64,000 nt of DNA from Holophagaceae bacterium. Lineage in GTDB: Bacteria > Acidobacteriota > Holophagae > Holophagales > Holophagaceae. The position numbers and the translations under genes are program-made. Shown here piece by piece: positions 27,094-35,797 of this stretch; the stretch's first letter is position 1, and each line of letters begins with the position of its first letter. The stretch lies in contig JADJVL010000020.1 in assembly GCA_016710635.1 (NCBI GenBank), positions 8,204 through 72,203 on the forward strand. The letters run 5' to 3'. Under the pieces are notes generated by a model. The model saw only the letters and a program-made list of their open reading frames with translations. It made no database searches and was not told the DNA's origin.

Positions 27094-28433
27094 TGCTTCC
27101 AGCGCCAAGCCGATGGCCCAGGAGTCGTAAGGTAGAGGCCCAAGGGGCTGGGCGCGGCTTCGAGGCGCGCATCCACCCAGACCACGGAGGTGAAGTCGAC
27201 GAGGGGCAGGGCGCCCGGATCCTCCGACCAGGCCTTTTGCAGTTCCCGCCACTGGGGCGCGTCCGCGGCGCGAAGCCTGGGCAGCAGCGCGGCGAGCTTC
27301 GGGTGCGTCCACCCGGTGAAGTTCATGGGCCCCTTGGGCTCAACATATTCGAGGGCCGACCAGGGATGGGGATCGAAGAGGACCGTGACGCAGGCCAACT
27401 GGAACTTCCCCTCCGTCAGGTTCCGGAAGATCAGCCCCGCCTCCACGGGCTGCAGGTCCAGTTCCACGCGATCCTTGGCGGCGCGGGCCCGCAGGGCCAT
27501 GAGGGCCTTCTGGACGTAGTCGTCCCCGGCGGTGTACTGGAGTTCGAGGCGGTCGGGCCTGGCGCCCAGGGGAGACGAGATCGCCATCGGAGGATGCCCG
27601 AGGGTTTCCGGCCACAGGCCCCGGCTGGGCCGTCCCTTGACGCCCAGGAACCCCTCGGGAAAGGCCTCCGCGCGCCACCGCTCCAGCCAGCCGAGCGCGC
27701 CCTTCCACCGGCTCCACACCACCACCTGGGCATGGATGGGCTGGCGGATCTCCCGGAAGGCGGGCGGCACCGCGAGCTCCTTCCTGGCGGGTGGGACGCC
27801 GATGTGGAGCCACCCTTTCCGCAGGGCGTCGAGGATGCCGTTCTCATCGGGGATCATCCGGAAGTGGAAGCCCGCCACCCTGGGGTGCAGGAAGTGGGGC
27901 CGGGCCTTGAGGAACCACTCGTCCCCCTTGCGTTCATAGAGGAAGGGCCCGCTGCCGAGGGCGGCCGCGCCCTTTCGGGCGATGGGAATGCGGCCCAGTT
28001 CGCGGAGCAGCCGTTCCACGGGCTTCGGGCTCGTCACCCGCACTTCCTGGCCGGAGCCGCTCACCAGGACGGCGTCCAGGATGCCCCGCTTCGTCGGTCC
28101 CGCCTCGGGGTCCGACTGGATCGCCTGGTAGGTCCAGACGACATCCTCCGCCCGCACGGGACTGCCGTCGGCGAAGGTGGCATCGGCGCGAAGGCGGAAC
28201 CGCAGGCTGTTTCCCTGAAGGCGCCAGGACAGCGCCAGGCGCGGGACGGGACTTCCCTTCGTGTCCAGGCCCACCAGGGCATCCCCGGCCAGGGCCTGCA
28301 GAATGGCCTGTTCATGCCCCTCGCCGCGGACGAAGTCGAGGGGCCCTGGATCCCGCTGGAAGGATTCCTCGACGATCCTGCCCTGCGCCGCCAAGGCGAG
28401 GGAGGCGAGCAGAGCGAAAAGCAGCCTCTTCAT
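27090..28433 (-). CDS. ABC transporter substrate-binding protein, peptide/nickel (SBP_bac_5) type
   Basis: A 447-residue exported protein. The signal peptide MKRLLFALLASLALAAQG is followed by SBP_bac_5 features: 'LALSWRLQGNSLRFRLRADATFADGSPVRAEDVVWTYQAI', the family signature for peptide, nickel or heme binding proteins. The middle is shorter than in DppA/OppA (about 530). The ATG at 28433 follows GGAGAG. It heads an operon with two short permeases and bcp, all linked by 4-base overlaps. The transported ligand is unknown, and no ATPase genes for it lie in the window. Confidence 0.85.
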   Translation of the reverse strand: MKRLLFALLASLALAAQGRIVEESFQRDPGPLDFVRGEGHEQAILQALAGDALVGLDTKGSPVPRLALSWRLQGNSLRFRLRADATFADGSPVRAEDVVWTYQAIQSDPEAGPTKRGILDAVLVSGSGQEVRVTSPKPVERLLRELGRIPIARKGAAALGSGPFLYERKGDEWFLKARPHFLHPRVAGFHFRMIPDENGILDALRKGWLHIGVPPARKELAVPPAFREIRQPIHAQVVVWSRWKGALGWLERWRAEAFPEGFLGVKGRPSRGLWPETLGHPPMAISSPLGARPDRLELQYTAGDDYVQKALMALRARAAKDRVELDLQPVEAGLIFRNLTEGKFQLACVTVLFDPHPWSALEYVEPKGPMNFTGWTHPKLAALLPRLRAADAPQWRELQKAWSEDPGALPLVDFTSVVWVDARLEAAPSPLGLYLTTPGPSAWRWKQ

Positions 28434-28537
28434 GGCGCTCTCCGTAGGGATTGGTTTGGGTTGGTGGGTGGAAGCATGGCCGGACCGGGACGCCCTGCCA
28501 AGGGCAGGGATGCGGAGGACTCGGGTACGCTGGATGC

Positions 28538-30298
28538 GTGTCTGAACATGCATCTTCCGGTGCCAAGCCGTCCCGGTTCTGGTGGTGGCCCCTGCTGGCC
28601 TCCCACCGTCCGACCCTGATCCAAGGCCTGGCCGCCACCCTCCTCTGCAGCGCGGCGGCGGCCTTCGTCCCCTTCTGGGCGGGCCGCGCCGTGCACGCCC
28701 TTGAATTGAAGCAGTTCGACCAGTCCCGCCACCTGCTGGTCTGGATGCTGGTCTTCACCGCCGCCGCCGGCGTCGGGCGCTATGGCATGCGCAACATCCT
28801 CATCGGGCTCAGCCGGGAGATCGAGCGGGAGCAGCGCGAGGAACTGTTCGCCTACTACCTGGCCCGCCCCTTCACCTTCTTCGAACGCAACCGCATCGGG
28901 GACCTCATGGCCCGCATCGGTGATGACGTGAGCACCGTCCGCATGGCCACGGGGCCCGGCCTCATGAGCTTCCTGCAGACCGCGAGCATCCTGCCGGTCA
29001 CCCTCGCCCTCATGTTCCACGCCTCCGTGCCCCTCACCTTCGCGGTGATGGCGCCCTTCGCCCTTCTGGCGGCGGGGTTCTACATGGTCGGCCGATGGAG
29101 CCACAAGGTTCAGCAGAAGATCCAGTTGGTCACCAGCGCCCTCAACACCTTCAGCCACGAGACCATCCAGGGCGAAAAGGTGGTGCAGGCCTTCGGATTG
29201 GAAGACCTCCGCATCTCCCGCTTCGAGGACCTGAGTCGGAAGCAGGCGGACCTGAACATCCGGCAGACGGCCCTCTTCGGCGCCTACGGACCGCTGGCCA
29301 TCCTCATGGGCGGCGCCTCGGCGCTGATCCTCGTGGCCCTCGGCGGCAAGATGGTGACGCAGCAGCGTCTGTCCCTGGGCGACCTCACGGCGTTCACGGG
29401 CTTCCTGGCGGCCCTGGCCTGGCCGGTGATGAGCCTGGGCTGGGCGGTGAACCTCTTCCAGCGCGCAAGGGCCGGCCAGGAACGCATCGCCCAGATCCTC
29501 GCCAGCGAAGAGGCTCCGGTGCCCGCGGCGGCGGCGGCGGCTCCGGGCCACCCCGTCGCCATGCGCCTTGAGTCGCTTTCCTACCGTTTCGAAAGTGGCC
29601 GCGGGCTGGGTCCCCTGGACCTCCAGGTTCCCGCCGGCGGCAGCCTCGCCGTCCTCGGCGGCATCGGGTCGGGCAAGACCCTTCTGCTGCAGCTCCTCGC
29701 GGGGCTGAGGCAGCCCCAGTCCGGCCGTCTCCTGACGGATGGCGCAACCCTGGATCTGGACACGCTGCGGCGTCACTGGGGCGGCCTGGGCTGGGTGCCG
29801 CAGGAGGCCTTCCTCTTTTCCAGCACCCTCCGGGAGAACCTCACCCTGGGCCGGCCCGGCGCCACGGAGGAGGAGATCTGGGAAGTGGCCCGGGCGGTCA
29901 CCCTGGACGACCTCGTGCGCCGCCTGCCGGATGGCCTCGACACGGTGGTGGGCGAGCGGGGCGTGGCCCTGTCCGGAGGGGAGCGCCAGCGCACCGCCCT
30001 GGGCCGGGCCCTCCTCCGCAAGCCCGGTCTCCTGCTTCTGGACGACGCCCTGTCGGCGGTGGATGCGGAGACCGAAAGCCGCATCCTGGAAAACCTCCGC
30101 TCGTACCTGGGCGCCACCACCCTCGTCATGGCGACCCACCGGGTCTTCGTCGCGGAGCTGTGCGCCCGCGTGCTGGTGCTGGAGGAAGGCCGGGTCTCCC
30201 AGCTGGGCTCACCGGAGGAGCTGGCCGGACAGACGGGCACCTTCGCCCGGCTCAAGCGGCTCCAGAGCCTGGAGCGCGAACTGCTCGCTGGGGCCTGA
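28538..30298 (+). CDS. ABC exporter, fused membrane and ATPase domains
   Basis: A 586-residue half-transporter. Six helices (about residues 20-310) form an ABC type 1 export domain with 'RIGDLMARIGDDVSTVRMATGPG', followed by an ATPase domain (about 350-580). Motifs: Walker A 'GGIGSGKTLLLQ', Q-loop 'WVPQEAFLFSSTLRENL', signature 'LSGGERQR', Walker B 'LLLLDDALSAVD' and switch His in 'VMATHR'. It would work as a homodimer exporting lipid, drug or peptide. GTG 28538 is the best in-frame start; upstream codons overlap the divergent promoter region. It is divergent from the importer operon and converges on a secretion ATPase gene. Confidence 0.9.
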   Translation: MSEHASSGAKPSRFWWWPLLASHRPTLIQGLAATLLCSAAAAFVPFWAGRAVHALELKQFDQSRHLLVWMLVFTAAAGVGRYGMRNILIGLSREIEREQREELFAYYLARPFTFFERNRIGDLMARIGDDVSTVRMATGPGLMSFLQTASILPVTLALMFHASVPLTFAVMAPFALLAAGFYMVGRWSHKVQQKIQLVTSALNTFSHETIQGEKVVQAFGLEDLRISRFEDLSRKQADLNIRQTALFGAYGPLAILMGGASALILVALGGKMVTQQRLSLGDLTAFTGFLAALAWPVMSLGWAVNLFQRARAGQERIAQILASEEAPVPAAAAAAPGHPVAMRLESLSYRFESGRGLGPLDLQVPAGGSLAVLGGIGSGKTLLLQLLAGLRQPQSGRLLTDGATLDLDTLRRHWGGLGWVPQEAFLFSSTLRENLTLGRPGATEEEIWEVARAVTLDDLVRRLPDGLDTVVGERGVALSGGERQRTALGRALLRKPGLLLLDDALSAVDAETESRILENLRSYLGATTLVMATHRVFVAELCARVLVLEEGRVSQLGSPEELAGQTGTFARLKRLQSLERELLAGA

Positions 30299-30314
30299 AC
30301 CGGCGGTTCAGGCC
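30292..30314. terminator. Perfect inverted repeat between convergent genes
   Basis: GGCCTGAACCG and its exact complement are separated by one base. The repeat includes the exporter's stop codon and ends 1 base before the stop of the converging ATPase gene. There is no T-run, so it may act as a barrier or processing site rather than an intrinsic terminator. Confidence 0.6.
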
Positions 30315-30315
30315 G

Positions 30316-31998
30316 TCAGGCGCCTTCGATGAAGGTCACCTTGTTGATCTCGTTGAAGGTGGTGAGGCCCATGCGCACCTTCTCCAGGGCGCTCTCGCGC
30401 AGGCTCTGCATGCCGTTGCGGCGGGCGGCGGCCTTGACGTCCCGGATGGGGGCGCGGTTGGTGAGCATCTCCCGCAGCTCGTCGCTCATGCCCATGAACT
30501 CGATGATGGCCTGCCGGCCGCGGAAGCCCGTGCCGTGGCAGTCCACGCAGCCGGCCTTGTCGAAGAAGGTGCCGGCGGTGGCCCAGGCCGGATCCACGCC
30601 ATTGTCGATGAGGTTCTGGGGCGTGGGTTCCGTGGGCCGCTTGCACTTCGGGCAGAGGGTCTTCACCAGGCGCTGGGCCAGGATGCAGTTCAGGGCGGAG
30701 ACGAAGTTGTAGATCTCCACGCCCATGTACTGGAAGCGGCCGATGACGTCGAGGGTGTTGTTGGCGTGCACCGTGGTGAACACCAGGTGGCCCGTGAGGG
30801 CGGACTGGATGGCGATCTGCGCCGTCTCCGAGTCGCGGATCTCGCCCACCAGGATCTTGTCCGGGTCGTGGCGGAGGATGGAGCGCAGGCCCACGGCGAA
30901 GGTGAGGCCCTTCTTCTCGTTCACCGGGATCTGGCAGATGCCGTCCAGCTGGTACTCGACGGGGTCCTCGATGGTGATGAGCTTGTCCTCCGGATTGCGG
31001 ATCTCGCTGAGGATGGCGTACAGCGTGGTGGTCTTGCCGGAACCCGTGGGACCCGTGACCAGGAACATGCCGTAGGGTTCCTTGGAGAAGCGCCGCAGCT
31101 GCTTCAGCTCCTTTTGCGAGAAGCCCAGGATGTCCAGGTTGAGGCTCTTGAACTCCTCGCTCAGGTTCTCCTTGTCCAGGATGCGGATGACCGCGTCCTC
31201 GCCGTGGATGGTGGGCATGATCGAGACGCGGAAGTCGATGGCCCGGCCGCGCACCTTGAGCTTGAAGCGGCCGTCCTGGGGCTTGCGCTTCTCGGCGATG
31301 TCCAGCTCCGACATGACCTTGATGCGGCTGATGATGGGCGAGGCGAAGCGCTTGTCGATGGGCTCGGCGGCGGGGTAGAGGCTGCCGTCGATGCGGTACT
31401 TGATGAGGAAGCCCGTCGCCGTGGTCTCCATGTGGATGTCGGAGGTGCGCCGCTGGAGGGCGTTGAAGATCGTCGTGTCCACGAGGCGCACGATGGGGGC
31501 CTCGTCCTTGTCGGTGAGGCGCTCCAGGTCCAGCACCTCGTCGTCCACGTCCTCCTCGCGGAGCACCTGCACCTTGAGGGCCTCGCCGGCCTCGTCCAGC
31601 ACCTTCTGGCCGCTCTCGGACTTCTTCAGCACCTCGGCGATCTGGTTCGCCGGGGCCCCGTGGAACTTGAGGCGCCGCTTCAACTGGACCCGCAGGAGAT
31701 CCTGGGTGACCACGTCGAGGGGATCCGCCATGGCGATGAGCAGGTCGCCATCCTTTTCCTGCACCGGCACGAAGTGGTGCTTGAGCATCAGGTCGATGTT
31801 GATGGCCTGGAAGAGGCCGAAGTCGACGGCCTCCTTCGTCAGGTCCATGCTGGGGTAGAGGCTGGTCCGCAGCTCGGTCTTCGTGGATTCGCCGGGGCCG
31901 GGGATGACCAGGGTCAGGTCGCCCGGAGTGACCGTGCGCTCCATCAGCTCCGGGAGGGGCGGCTCGGAAGTCGGGGGGGCTGGGTTCTGCGTGTCCAT
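30316..31998 (-). CDS. GspE/PilB family secretion or pilus ATPase (second copy)
   Basis: A 560-residue ATPase. An N-terminal region of about 55 residues rich in Pro/Glu precedes an MshEN-type domain ('FGLFQAINIDLMLKHHFVPVQ', about 55-140). The C-terminal motor has Walker A 'GPTGSGKTTTLYAI', 'ITIEDPVEYQLDGI', Walker B 'ILVGEIRDSETAQ' and 'GHLVFTTVHANNTLD'. A CPKC...CVDC zinc motif lies near residue 445-490. It lacks the PilT 'AIRNL' motif. It is clearly distinct from pilB at 13.5 kb, so it probably serves type II secretion or a second pilus. No other gsp gene is adjacent, but a GspG-like pseudopilin lies at 55.3 kb. ATG 31998 is chosen for its normal N-terminus. Confidence 0.88.
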   Translation of the reverse strand: MDTQNPAPPTSEPPLPELMERTVTPGDLTLVIPGPGESTKTELRTSLYPSMDLTKEAVDFGLFQAINIDLMLKHHFVPVQEKDGDLLIAMADPLDVVTQDLLRVQLKRRLKFHGAPANQIAEVLKKSESGQKVLDEAGEALKVQVLREEDVDDEVLDLERLTDKDEAPIVRLVDTTIFNALQRRTSDIHMETTATGFLIKYRIDGSLYPAAEPIDKRFASPIISRIKVMSELDIAEKRKPQDGRFKLKVRGRAIDFRVSIMPTIHGEDAVIRILDKENLSEEFKSLNLDILGFSQKELKQLRRFSKEPYGMFLVTGPTGSGKTTTLYAILSEIRNPEDKLITIEDPVEYQLDGICQIPVNEKKGLTFAVGLRSILRHDPDKILVGEIRDSETAQIAIQSALTGHLVFTTVHANNTLDVIGRFQYMGVEIYNFVSALNCILAQRLVKTLCPKCKRPTEPTPQNLIDNGVDPAWATAGTFFDKAGCVDCHGTGFRGRQAIIEFMGMSDELREMLTNRAPIRDVKAAARRNGMQSLRESALEKVRMGLTTFNEINKVTFIEGA

Positions 31999-32123
31999 GT
32001 CCCATCTTATGCCGGGGGACCGGAGAAAGGTTCTCGGGAACCCTCGGCTGGAGGCCCATGCGCCCACGCGGAAAAAACCGGCGTCACCCGCGCCGACTGA
32101 AGGGTGAAGCCTGTTTTCTCGCG

Positions 32124-32153
32124 TTGACCGGCCCCCGATCCAAGGCCCAGAAT
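32124..32153 (+). promoter_or_regulatory. Likely promoter of the nuo operon
   Basis: TTGACC (32124-32129), an 18-base spacer and CAGAAT (32148-32153) lie 21 bases upstream of nuoA. It is the only gap before the eleven-gene operon and also holds the upstream region of the divergent ATPase gene. Confidence 0.6.
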
Positions 32154-32174
32154 GGGTCGGTTGGGGGGGAACCC

Positions 32175-32528
32175 ATGCAGGGCTATGCACCAATCTTGCT
32201 ACTTCTGATGATCGCCGTCTCGCTGCCGGTGCTGGTCTGGACCCTGTCCCGGCTGCTCCGGCCGGATTTCTACAGCAAGGCCAAGTACAGCACCTACGAA
32301 TGCGGCATCACGCCGGTCACGGAGGCGCGGGAGAAGTTCAACGTCCGCTACTACCTCATCGCCGTGATGTTCCTGGTCTTCGACGTGGAGTCCGTCTTCC
32401 TCTTCCCCTGGGCCCTGCAGATGAAGGAGTTGGCCCTCTTCGGACTGGTGGAGATGGGGATCTTCCTTTTCCTGCTGCTCTTCGGCTACGGCTACATCTG
32501 GTCCAAAGGCGCCCTCACCTGGGAGTAA
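32175..32528 (+). CDS. nuoA: NADH-quinone oxidoreductase subunit A
   Basis: A 117-residue membrane subunit of complex I with three helices. 'KYSTYECGITPVTEAREKFNVRYYLIAVMFLVFDVESVFLFPWA' is the NuoA signature; the conserved Cys sits in the loop near the quinone cavity. ATG 32175 lies just after a G-rich ribosome site, and the upstream part of the open frame is not coding. It is the first gene of nuoABCDHIJKLMN. Confidence 0.96.
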   Translation: MQGYAPILLLLMIAVSLPVLVWTLSRLLRPDFYSKAKYSTYECGITPVTEAREKFNVRYYLIAVMFLVFDVESVFLFPWALQMKELALFGLVEMGIFLFLLLFGYGYIWSKGALTWE

Positions 32529-32532
32529 GAAC

Positions 32533-33054
32533 ATGTCCGCTCTGAACCAGCCCACCGCGCTGGAGCATGTGCTCATCACCACCAAGGTGGAAAAGGTCAT
32601 CAACTGGGCCCGGGCCTCGTCCGTATGGCCCATGACCTTCGGCCTCGCCTGCTGCGCCATCGAAATGATGGCCGCCGGCGCCTCCAAGTTCGACTTCGAC
32701 CGCTTCGGCGCCGGCATCTTCCGCGCCACGCCGCGCCAGTCGGACCTGATGATCGTGGCCGGCACCGTGACCTACAAGATGGCCCCGGTGATCAGGAAGC
32801 TCTACGACCAGATGCCCGAGCCCAAGTGGGTGATCGCCATGGGCTCCTGCGCCACCGCCGGCGGGCCCTTCGACAGCTACCACACCATCCAGGGCGTGGA
32901 CAAGATCGTGCCCGTGGACGTCTACATCCCCGGCTGCCCGCCCCGGCCCGAGTCGCTGATCTACGGCTTCCTGAAGCTGCAGGACAAGATCATGACCAGC
33001 AGCATCGCCGACCGGTACAAGGAGATCTTTGAACCCGTTGAGGCGGCGAGCTGA
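32533..33054 (+). CDS. nuoB: NADH-quinone oxidoreductase subunit B, cluster N2 subunit
   Basis: A 173-residue peripheral subunit that holds the terminal [4Fe-4S] cluster N2, which reduces the quinone. The ligands are visible: tandem Cys in 'FGLACCAIEMMAAG', 'MGSCATAGGPF' and 'PGCPPRPESLIYG'. The sequence matches NuoB throughout. It starts 4 bases after nuoA and ends 2 bases before nuoC. Confidence 0.97.
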   Translation: MSALNQPTALEHVLITTKVEKVINWARASSVWPMTFGLACCAIEMMAAGASKFDFDRFGAGIFRATPRQSDLMIVAGTVTYKMAPVIRKLYDQMPEPKWVIAMGSCATAGGPFDSYHTIQGVDKIVPVDVYIPGCPPRPESLIYGFLKLQDKIMTSSIADRYKEIFEPVEAAS

Positions 33055-33056
33055 CC

Positions 33057-34613
33057 ATGGCCATCACGAAAGTCTGGATCGAAGAAGGGTGCATCGTCTG
33101 CAACGCCTGCGAGGCCGAGTGCCCGGACGTCTTCCTGGTCACCGCCGACAGCTGCCACATCAAGGCCGACAGCCGGGTGGATGGCAAGCAGGATGAGAAT
33201 CTGGTCGCCAAATCCGAGCTGAAGGCCGACCTCCACCGCAGCCTGGAGGACGCCATCGTGGCCGCCGCCGCCGGCTGCCCGGTGAACGTGATCAAGTACG
33301 AGCAGGTCGCCAATGCTGCGGAGGCACCCGCGGCCCCGCCCGTGGATGCCGAGATCGACGCGGCCCTGGGCAAGGCCCTGGGCGCGCCGGAGCCCGCTCC
33401 GTCCGCGGCACCCGCCCCGGCCGCAGCCCCCGCGCCAGCCGTGGTCGCCGCCGCCCAGGCTCCCGAGGCCGCCACCGACAAGCCCCGCATCACGAAGGTC
33501 TGGATCGAAGAGGGCTGCATCGTCTGCAACGCCTGCGAAGCCGACAGCCCAGAGGTCTTCCGCGTCACCGAGACCACCTGCATGATCAAGCCCGGCGTGC
33601 GGCTGGACGGCAAGGAGACGGAGAACCGCCAGGAGAAGAACGGACTCAAGCCCGAGGACGGCGAACGCCTGATGGACAGCATCATCGCGGCGGCCAAGGG
33701 CTGTCCGGTGAATGTCATCAAGTACGACGTCTTCGGCAATGTGCCCGCCGCCGAGGAAGCCCCTGCCGCTGCGGCGGCGGATTCCGGACCCTACGTCTAC
33801 GATTACAAAGCCGCACCGAACCGCCAGGTCGCCATGCCCAAGACCGCGCCCCTGGCGAGCTTCCACGCCTACGAAGCCGAGCAGAAGGCCCTGGCGGAGG
33901 CCGACGAGGCCAAGTGGCAGAAGCAGCTCGCCGATTTCGAGACCGCCAAGGCCAAGGCCGCCGCGGAAGGCAAGGACGCTCCGAAGCCGCCGGTGCGCGC
34001 CGTGCCCCGCAAGGACGACAACGACCTCAAGTTCCCCGCGCCCACGGACGCCAAGGACCCCGACCTGCTCCGACTCCACGCCCTCCTGGGGGACAAGGTG
34101 AGCCAGTCCTTCGAGCAGGCCGGGGAACTGACCTGCCAGGTGCACCCCGACTGCATCCTCGAGACCCTGATGCTCTGCAGAGGGGACCACGAGCTGAACT
34201 ACGAGATGCTCGCGGACCAGACGGCCACCCACTATCCGGCCGCCGAAGGCTTCGACTTCAGCATCGTCTACCACCTCACCTCCATCGCCCGCCGCAAGCG
34301 CCTGCGCCTGCGGGTGCTCGTGAAGGAAGGGCAGGTGGTCGACAGCGCGACCCAGGTCTATCCGTCCGCCAACTGGATGGAGCGGGAAATCTGGGACATG
34401 CTCGGCATCCGCTTCGAGAACCACCCGGACCTGACCCGCATCCTCTGCCCCGAAGGCTGGGAGGGCTTCCCGCTCCGCAAGGAGTACCCGACCCTCGGCT
34501 GGGGCCAGCGCGACATCGATTTCCGCGAGGACCGGGCGGGCGTCGTGATGCGCATGGCCATGGAAAAGGCGGGGCAGATGGGCATCAATCTCGTCGTCCC
34601 GAAGGCTGATTGA
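33057..34613 (+). CDS. nuoC: NuoC with two N-terminal ferredoxin domains
   Basis: A 518-residue fusion. Residues 1-82 form a ferredoxin-like domain with Cys12, 15, 18 and 74 as likely [4Fe-4S] ligands, plus Cys22 and Cys33. An Ala/Pro linker follows (about 85-142). A second, near-identical ferredoxin domain (143-224) has Cys154, 157, 160 and 216, with Ser164 replacing Cys22. A charged linker (225-335) leads to a normal NuoC core ending 'EREIWDMLGIRFENHPDLTRILCPEGWEGFPLRKEYP'. NuoC normally has about 150-230 residues and no cluster. With no nuoEFG in the operon, the added domains may deliver electrons to NuoI; that role is inferred. Confidence 0.93.
   Translation: MAITKVWIEEGCIVCNACEAECPDVFLVTADSCHIKADSRVDGKQDENLVAKSELKADLHRSLEDAIVAAAAGCPVNVIKYEQVANAAEAPAAPPVDAEIDAALGKALGAPEPAPSAAPAPAAAPAPAVVAAAQAPEAATDKPRITKVWIEEGCIVCNACEADSPEVFRVTETTCMIKPGVRLDGKETENRQEKNGLKPEDGERLMDSIIAAAKGCPVNVIKYDVFGNVPAAEEAPAAAAADSGPYVYDYKAAPNRQVAMPKTAPLASFHAYEAEQKALAEADEAKWQKQLADFETAKAKAAAEGKDAPKPPVRAVPRKDDNDLKFPAPTDAKDPDLLRLHALLGDKVSQSFEQAGELTCQVHPDCILETLMLCRGDHELNYEMLADQTATHYPAAEGFDFSIVYHLTSIARRKRLRLRVLVKEGQVVDSATQVYPSANWMEREIWDMLGIRFENHPDLTRILCPEGWEGFPLRKEYPTLGWGQRDIDFREDRAGVVMRMAMEKAGQMGINLVVPKAD
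33067..33724 (+). repeat. Internal duplication of the ferredoxin domain in nuoC
   Basis: Two segments, about 33067-33300 and 33493-33724, encode the paired ferredoxin domains. Their openings, from the Thr-Lys-Val-Trp codons through the CxxCxxC codons, differ by only a few third-position changes. This points to recent duplication or ongoing conversion. The rest has diverged further. Confidence 0.85.
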
Positions 34614-34644
34614 ACATGATCCCGAAGGCTGACTAGGAGTCGAA

Positions 34645-35745
34645 GTGTTCAAGACTGAGGAAATGGAGATCAACCTCGGGCCCCAGCACCCGTCCACCCA
34701 CGGCGTGCTGCGGGTGAAGCTGCGGCTCGACGGCGAGACCGTCGTCAAGTGCACGCCGATCATCGGCTACCTGCACCGGGGCGTGGAGAAGATCTGCGAG
34801 GACAAGACCTACTTCCAGGGCCAGGTCTGGACCGACCGCATGGACTACGTGGCCTCCGTCAGCAACAACCTGGGCTGGGCCGAAGGCGTGGAGAAGCTCT
34901 TCGGCATCACGGTGCCCCGCCGCGCCCACTACATCCGCACGATGCTCACCGAGTTGAACCGCCTGAGTTCCCACCTGCTGTGGCTGGGGACCCACGCCCT
35001 CGACATCGGCGCCATGACCGTCTTCCTCTATGCCTTCCGGGAACGCGAGCAGATCCTCGACTGCTTCGAAGCCTTCTGCGGGGCCCGGCTCACCACCACC
35101 GCCTTCCGCATCGGCGGCCTGCGGGAGGACCTGCCTCCCGGCTTCATCAAGCAGGTCCAGGCCTTCCAGGACCGCTTCCTGGACTGCCTCGATGAGTACG
35201 AGACCCTCCTAACCGAGAACCGCATCTGGAAGAAGCGCACCGTCGGCGTGGCGCTGCTGAACGCCGACGACGCCATCGCCCTGGGGGTCACGGGCCCGGT
35301 GCTCCGCGCCGCCGGCAATCCCTACGACATCCGCAAGGCCTTCCCCTACGCGGCCTACGCCGAGATGCAGTTCGACGTGCCCACCCGCACCGCCGGCGAC
35401 ACCTACGCCCGGTATCAGGTGCGCCTCGAGGAGATGCGCCAGAGCCACCGCATCATCCAGCAGTGCGTCGACGGCCTGCCGGAAGGCCCCGTGATGGCGA
35501 AGCTGCCCAAGGTGCTGAAGAGCGAGGTCAACGAGGTCTACCACGCCATCGAGGCCCCGAAGGGGGAGCTCGGCTACTACTTCGTGGGCGAGAAGGGCAG
35601 CCAGAACCCCTACCGCATGCATGTGCGGGCGCCGAGCTTCGTGAACCTGCAGGCCCTCCCCAAGATGACCGAAGGCAAGCTCCTCGCCGACGTCATCGCC
35701 GCCATCGGAACTCTCGACGTTGTGCTCGGCGAGGTGGATCGATGA
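34645..35745 (+). CDS. nuoD: NADH-quinone oxidoreductase subunit D
   Basis: A 366-residue subunit that, with NuoB, forms the quinone-binding site. 'INLGPQHPSTHGVLRVKLRLDGETV' includes the quinone-contacting His in 'HPSTHG'; 'PIIGYLHRGVEK', 'YVASVSNNLGW' and the ending 'IGTLDVVLGEVDR' are typical. It is a separate protein, not fused to NuoC. GTG 34645 is preceded by TAGGAG. A 31-base gap after nuoC contains a six-codon echo of the nuoC end. The NiFe-hydrogenase cysteines of related subunits are absent, as expected. Confidence 0.96.
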   Translation: MFKTEEMEINLGPQHPSTHGVLRVKLRLDGETVVKCTPIIGYLHRGVEKICEDKTYFQGQVWTDRMDYVASVSNNLGWAEGVEKLFGITVPRRAHYIRTMLTELNRLSSHLLWLGTHALDIGAMTVFLYAFREREQILDCFEAFCGARLTTTAFRIGGLREDLPPGFIKQVQAFQDRFLDCLDEYETLLTENRIWKKRTVGVALLNADDAIALGVTGPVLRAAGNPYDIRKAFPYAAYAEMQFDVPTRTAGDTYARYQVRLEEMRQSHRIIQQCVDGLPEGPVMAKLPKVLKSEVNEVYHAIEAPKGELGYYFVGEKGSQNPYRMHVRAPSFVNLQALPKMTEGKLLADVIAAIGTLDVVLGEVDR

Positions 35746-35797
35746 TTCGCCGAGCCGTCAAACGTCTGGCCGAAGTGGACCGATAAGGATGATGACG

